A stretch of 10,421 bases of DNA from Verrucomicrobiota bacterium (GTDB taxonomy: Bacteria > Verrucomicrobiota > Verrucomicrobiia > Limisphaerales > J093), in assembly GCA_029907285.1 (NCBI GenBank), contig JARYMD010000133.1:1-10421 (forward strand). The letters are read 5' to 3'. Below, one piece after another: positions 6,838 through 10,421 of the stretch (positions within the stretch are counted from its first letter, which is position 1; every line of letters starts with the position of its first letter). Under the pieces are notes generated by a model. It did no database searches and was not told where the DNA came from. It saw only the letters and a program-made list of their open reading frames with translations. A program made the translations under genes and the position numbers.

Positions 6838-8498
6838 GGACCATGTGTCCAGACTGCATTTGCACGCGCGTTTCAATGCCCGATGCCACTAAGAGCCATG
6901 TCATCGGCGTTCTCAAACTCTTCCTTTGTTTGATCACGATGCTGGCGGCACTGGACCATGGCACGTACGCGGCCGGTTTCAGGAAACATCGCCCAACGCT
7001 CGTCCAAGAATATCTCACCACACCCTCAACCGAGTCGCCGGCGGCGGCCGAACAGCGGCATCAACTTGTTGCTGCAAGACGGAAAGGGCCGCTGATCATG
7101 GTGCATCGCGGCGCGACCGCTTTCGCACCCGAGAACACTCTGGAAGCTTATGCAGCAGCAATGGACCATGGCGCAGACGGTTGCGAGATTGACATCAGGC
7201 ACACCGCAGACGGTGTGTTGGTCCTGTTCCACGATGAGACCCTCGACAGGATCACCGAGGGATTCGGGCCTTTGGACGCGATAGTATTTCGTGAACTCGA
7301 AAGCCTCCGCCCGCTAACGGCCCACGGACGACCACTGGCGGGCCTCGTCCCAACGTTCGCGGCGCTCCTTGATCTGGCGCGCGAAAGAATCATGCTCCTG
7401 CATCTGGACCTGAAGGTGCCAGGCATCGAGGATGATGTCGCCCGGTTGCTCGACGCCGCAGACGCATGGGACCACGTCGTTTTCATCAACGAAACGAACG
7501 CGGCCAAGCTCCGCCAACACCCGAAACTGCGCTTGCTCAGGTATAAGGTCCCCGGATTGTACGAATGGCGGCACGACATCGACCCAGCCGCCGTTGGCCG
7601 AGCGCTTGATCAACCGGGCGACATGATACTGGTTGATGATCCACGCGTCGCTGCAATGGCCCTTGGCAGGGAACTTTACGCGCCCATGCCGTTTTCCAAG
7701 GTTTTCCGACTCACTGCCAAACCCGAGTCCCAGCCACACTTGTCGCAATCGGACGGTTTTGTACCAATGGCTCTGGTGCGCGAGTTGCACGAAAGTTTTG
7801 CAGAATCGCGGCCCCAGGATTTGCTGAGGCTCATCGAGTTTTCGCCCGGCGCCCGGGAAAGCGGTATGACCGAACCGGTCAGTCCCAATTCTGATGATTT
7901 GGCCCGCAAAACAGTCCAGCGCGCATGGGCTGCCCAGCAAATCGCGATCCGCGGCCTGCGATCAGATTCCGCAATTGCCCGTCTGGAACGGCTTGTCCGC
8001 TTCCCGAGTTGGCACACCAACTTCTACTACACCGCGTTGGACGGCGCCGCCGCCGCGCGCGCTCTTGGCAAAGTACGCGCAACGTCTTCAGCCCGTTGCC
8101 TGATCCAAGCCTGCCAGCACCAGCTCGCGTTCGGATCACTCGCCGAGAACTCAGCAGCCGGCATGGCCAATGCAGCGGGCCAACACCGGCTCGCTCTGGC
8201 AGCCGTGCAGGCTCTCAGCGACCTCAAGTGCGCACAGGCAAAAAGGTTTTTCAAACATTGCGTCGATGCCGAACCAAACAGACCGCTGTCCCCTAGCCCC
8301 GTGTTCTTCAAAGAGGCCACACTTGCGCTGATGCGGCAAAAGGTATCATGGGATGAAATCGCCGCATTGGCACGCCACCAAAACCCGGTGGTGCGCGGCA
8401 CCGCAATTCTCGAGTGCGTCGATCACCCCGGCGAAGAGCGATTGCAAGGCTTGCGCAATGCTGCGCCGTGGGCTTTGGCTCTCACGCGCAAGAGGTAA
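6834..8498 (+). CDS. Exported glycerophosphodiester phosphodiesterase, HEAT-like C-terminus
   Basis: Enzymes of this family hydrolyse glycerophosphodiesters to glycerol 3-phosphate and an alcohol, with a divalent metal. Numbering from ATG 6834, the active-site set is complete: H91-R92-G93 with E100-N101-T102, E118 and D120 (CEID), H133-D134 and D192/K194 (LDLK). The TIM-barrel domain spans about 85-285. Residues about 350-554 are Ala/Leu-rich and helical, resembling HEAT or armadillo repeats (for example AARALGKV, LAAVQALSDL, NPVVRGTAILE); this extension is absent from small GDPDs. A hydrophobic segment at 23-40 ending at TYAAG looks like a signal peptide, so the protein is probably periplasmic or membrane-anchored. 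The start is uncertain. ATG 6834 overlaps the upstream stop (ATGA, suggesting coupling). ATG 6843 has GAGGA too close. ATG 6876 gives the most normal signal peptide. Confidence 0.9.
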   Translation: MRTMCPDCICTRVSMPDATKSHVIGVLKLFLCLITMLAALDHGTYAAGFRKHRPTLVQEYLTTPSTESPAAAEQRHQLVAARRKGPLIMVHRGATAFAPENTLEAYAAAMDHGADGCEIDIRHTADGVLVLFHDETLDRITEGFGPLDAIVFRELESLRPLTAHGRPLAGLVPTFAALLDLARERIMLLHLDLKVPGIEDDVARLLDAADAWDHVVFINETNAAKLRQHPKLRLLRYKVPGLYEWRHDIDPAAVGRALDQPGDMILVDDPRVAAMALGRELYAPMPFSKVFRLTAKPESQPHLSQSDGFVPMALVRELHESFAESRPQDLLRLIEFSPGARESGMTEPVSPNSDDLARKTVQRAWAAQQIAIRGLRSDSAIARLERLVRFPSWHTNFYYTALDGAAAARALGKVRATSSARCLIQACQHQLAFGSLAENSAAGMANAAGQHRLALAAVQALSDLKCAQAKRFFKHCVDAEPNRPLSPSPVFFKEATLALMRQKVSWDEIAALARHQNPVVRGTAILECVDHPGEERLQGLRNAAPWALALTRKR

Positions 8499-8503
8499 GA
8501 GGG

Positions 8504-8534
8504 CTGAATCCGGCTTTTTACGCCGGCGATTCAG
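8504..8534. other. Imperfect hairpin at convergent gene ends
   Basis: CTGAATC (8504-8510) pairs with GATTCAG (8528-8534), and CGGC (8511-8514) with GCCG (8522-8525), leaving a GC bulge and a T-rich 7-nt loop. It sits just after the phosphodiesterase stop and overlaps the last codons of the minus-strand glycosyltransferase gene. There is no T-run after the stem on either strand, so a bidirectional terminator is possible but unproven. Confidence 0.35.
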
Positions 8535-9843
8535 TCGCTGGCTGCCGGGCCAGTTCGAGGTATTGCTCGACCTTGTCGATCACCGCCGATTCGCTCAGCT
8601 CGCTGAACAGGAGTTGTTGGGCATTTTCAACCACCTGGCGGCGCAGCGCAGGCTGAATCTGCAGTTCTTGAACTCGCGACGCCAGTTCCACCGCATTGCC
8701 TGCGGTGTAAGTGAACGCAGTCTCGCCATGCCTCAGCAATTCGTGGATTCCTCCCGTCCGGCTGCAGACAACCGGCAGCCCGGCCGCGACCGCCTCGAAC
8801 GGCGCCTGAGCAAACGGCTCGTCCCATTCCGCCGTGTGCAGGAAAACGTCGTGCTGCCGGTATATTTCGACCAAATCCCGCTGCGTGCTGCTGAGAGTGA
8901 GAAACTCGACCGGCAATTGGTTCGCCACCACAAATGACCGCAGCTTGGCGATGTAGTCGGACCGTCCCCAGCCGTATATGCTCAGCGAAACGTTGATGCG
9001 CATTTCGCGCAACAGCCGCCACGCCTCCAGAGCAGTCATCACTCCGCTCTCAGGGACCAACGGCGCCACAACCAGGAACTTCTTCAATGGCGCCGATTGC
9101 GGTTTTGGCGATGCTGCAAAAGGCTCTGCGCGCACCCACGGATAAATAACCGCGGCGTGTTGGACCTGGAACCCGGCGCGCTCGGTCTGCCCTTTCAACA
9201 AATAACTGCAGAAGTAAATGTGCTCAAACCTGAAACACGAAATCGAGTTTGGCTGCACCGCCGATACGTCCTTCTCACTCCCGTACAACTCGGGCAACCT
9301 CTCATAGCCGGGCATCATTCGTGTGGGCGTTTCGAGGTCAATCCGGTTGCGCCTTCCGGTCAGTTCCAGGAAAAACCGCCATAGACCTGGCAAAATCGGG
9401 CCGGCCGGCCGGTTCCACCATCTGAGCCATGGGTCATGCCGAATTCCGTTCGCAATCCAATCGTCGTAAACCGCATAAACCGTCGGCCGTGCCAGCCTCT
9501 GAAGTGTATAAACCAGCGCTTTCGACAGTCCTTGCAGGCTCCACACATGGACCACATCCGGCTGGAACTCCGTCATCACTTCACGCAGCACATTGTTGTT
9601 GTGCCGCTCACGGTTCCGCAACTCGGCGAAGCGCACCAACGGCGGATGGCCGTGCGCGCCCTCCAAAACAAGCTGCCGTTCAATCTCCTGATCGCGCTGA
9701 CCAGTGCCAGCCCCATGGGTGGATGTGAGCACGCGAACTGTGTGCCCCCGCCGACCGAGCGCTTCTGTGGTTTCCTGGCAGCGAAAATCGCGGATGCCCG
9801 CGTCATGCGGCGGGTACAGGTTTGTCAGCACAAGTATCCTCAT
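8518..9843 (-). CDS. GT4-type glycosyltransferase
   Basis: A 441-residue glycosyltransferase of GT-B fold that would transfer a sugar from a nucleotide-sugar donor with retention of configuration, probably for cell-surface glycan or exopolysaccharide. The N-terminal acceptor domain begins MRILVLTNLYPPHDAGI, with the Gly-containing loop typical of GT4, and has PDVVHVWSLQGLS near residue 100. The C-terminal donor domain begins near 255 (KKFLVVAPLVPESGVMTALEA in part) and carries the EX7E motif (E342 and E350 in EPFAQAPFE), then AAGLPVVCSRTGGIHELL, which contacts the donor in known enzymes. No membrane segment is visible, so it is cytoplasmic or peripheral. Start ATG 9843 is preceded by a G-rich stretch (GGGGTGGGG) that may serve as a weak ribosome binding site. 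It follows the YbjQ-family gene by 42 bp on the same strand. Acceptor and sugar cannot be told from sequence. Confidence 0.92.
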   Translation of the reverse strand: MRILVLTNLYPPHDAGIRDFRCQETTEALGRRGHTVRVLTSTHGAGTGQRDQEIERQLVLEGAHGHPPLVRFAELRNRERHNNNVLREVMTEFQPDVVHVWSLQGLSKALVYTLQRLARPTVYAVYDDWIANGIRHDPWLRWWNRPAGPILPGLWRFFLELTGRRNRIDLETPTRMMPGYERLPELYGSEKDVSAVQPNSISCFRFEHIYFCSYLLKGQTERAGFQVQHAAVIYPWVRAEPFAASPKPQSAPLKKFLVVAPLVPESGVMTALEAWRLLREMRINVSLSIYGWGRSDYIAKLRSFVVANQLPVEFLTLSSTQRDLVEIYRQHDVFLHTAEWDEPFAQAPFEAVAAGLPVVCSRTGGIHELLRHGETAFTYTAGNAVELASRVQELQIQPALRRQVVENAQQLLFSELSESAVIDKVEQYLELARQPATESPA

Positions 9844-9885
9844 CGCGCCCCACCCCTGTACCGCAGCCCATCGACAAATGCAATC

Positions 9886-10206
9886 TTACATGTCTTCAAC
9901 CACAACCGCAGTCCCGTACGCAAGCAGCTCGGCCGCGCCTCCCATCAGCACCAAGGTGGCAAACCGAACCCCAACAATCGCGTTGGCGCCCATCCGCGCC
10001 GCGTCGGCTTTCATCCGGTCAAGCGCCTGTTCGCGGGATTCTGCCAGCAGTTTTGTGTAGTCGGTTATCTCGCCGCCGACAATGTTCCGCAGCAGCGCCA
10101 TGATGTCGCGTCCGACGTGGCGTGCGCGGATTGTGTTGCCCTTTGCCATGCCAAGGGTCCGGACGATCTTTTTGCCGGCTATTGTCTCGGTGGTTGTGAC
10201 GATCAT
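9886..10206 (-). CDS. YbjQ/UPF0145 family protein
   Basis: A 106-residue protein with the full pattern of the YbjQ/UPF0145 (DUF74, 'heavy-metal-binding') family: N-terminal TTTETIAGKKIVRTLGMAKG, central RDIMALLRNIVGGEITDYTKLL, a helix with REQALDRMKADAARMGANAI, then VGVRF and a terminal strand ending YGTAVVVE. Length matches the family (about 105). Known structures are small pentameric assemblies; the metal-binding function is a database label with little experimental support, so I leave the role open. It is cytoplasmic, with no signal peptide. ATG 10206 overlaps the upstream stop by ATGA and has a strong AAGGAG site 8 nt before it. Confidence 0.92.
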   Translation of the reverse strand: MIVTTTETIAGKKIVRTLGMAKGNTIRARHVGRDIMALLRNIVGGEITDYTKLLAESREQALDRMKADAARMGANAIVGVRFATLVLMGGAAELLAYGTAVVVEDM

Positions 10207-10421
10207 CTTTCAATCTCCTTGTACGGGTCGGTTTTGTAAGTTTTGACGCGTTCGCGTATCAATTGGCCAAGCAATACTGCGAACCCGAGCACTATCGCTG
10301 CCATGGCCATCTTCGTCGGCAGCGCTTCTTTCCCGATCGTGAGAACCTCGTACACACCATATCCAATCAACACGGCGTAACCGGCGATGATCATAACCAA
10401 CGACGCGTTTCTGGCAAACCT
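10203..10421 (-). CDS. Small two-helix membrane protein, 5' end cut by window
   Basis: Two hydrophobic segments (about MIIAGYAVLIGYGVYEVL and MAMAAIVLGFAVLLGQLI) are separated by a short polar loop and followed by a charged tail, RERVKTYKTDPYKEIER. Possible starts inside the window are TTG 10400 and ATG 10394. The frame stays open to the edge through RFARNASL, a basic stretch that would sit naturally before the first membrane helix, so the true start is probably outside. The stop overlaps the YbjQ-family start by ATGA, so the two are likely co-translated. I do not recognise the family; a membrane partner for the YbjQ-like protein is a guess from context. Confidence 0.72.
   Translation of the reverse strand, partial: RFARNASLVMIIAGYAVLIGYGVYEVLTIGKEALPTKMAMAAIVLGFAVLLGQLIRERVKTYKTDPYKEIER
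10215..10220 (-). promoter_or_regulatory. Ribosome binding site of the YbjQ-family gene
   Basis: AAGGAG on the minus strand lies 8 nt before ATG 10206 and inside the 3' end of the upstream membrane-protein gene. It fixes the start, and it is the only strong Shine-Dalgarno site seen at a gene start in this window. Confidence 0.75.

Overview
The window is chromosomal DNA of moderately high GC content, most likely from a member of the Verrucomicrobiota (Pedosphaera/Limisphaera-like lineages). This placement is an inference. It rests on the very large secreted protein combining CotH kinase-like, lamin-tail, chitobiase-C-like and thrombospondin type 3-like segments, on scarce Shine-Dalgarno sites, and on heptad repeats in a spacer. 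No transposase, integrase, CRISPR array, rRNA or phage gene is visible.

Left part (1-2265): a perfect 13-bp inverted repeat (29-41/107-119) forms the outer stem of a possible structured RNA. Next to it is a tRNA-Gln(UUG) gene on the minus strand with an encoded CCA end. Diverging from the tRNA are two thiamine-thiazole genes on the plus strand, thiH (radical SAM 2-iminoacetate synthase) and thiS (sulfur carrier), overlapping by GTGA. No thiG or thiF is in the window. The thiH product carries an unusual extra segment near its C-terminus containing a repeated ATGQF motif. The 433-bp spacer after thiS has no gene. It holds an array of 7-bp GTTGNNN units that runs forward and then, after a gap, in the opposite orientation.

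Middle (2266-8498): two plus-strand genes overlap by ATGA. The first encodes a 1523-residue exported multidomain protein: signal peptide, lamin-tail domain, chitobiase-like beta-sandwich, CotH kinase-like domain, second beta-sandwich, three more lamin-tail-like domains and an Asp-rich putative Ca2+-binding repeat. The second encodes an exported glycerophosphodiester phosphodiesterase with a C-terminal alpha-helical, HEAT-like extension. The overlap predicts coupled expression of the two exported proteins; their joint role is unknown.

Right part (8518-10421): a minus-strand cluster converges on the phosphodiesterase gene. In order of transcription it encodes a small two-helix membrane protein (cut by the window edge), a YbjQ/UPF0145 protein with a good ribosome binding site, and a GT4-type glycosyltransferase. 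The first two overlap by ATGA and the third follows after 42 bp. A short imperfect hairpin lies where the two transcription units meet.

No clearly new defence or mobile system was found. The best leads are the coupled CotH-like/phosphodiesterase pair, the inverted heptad array, the structured element beside tRNA-Gln and the ThiH insertion.
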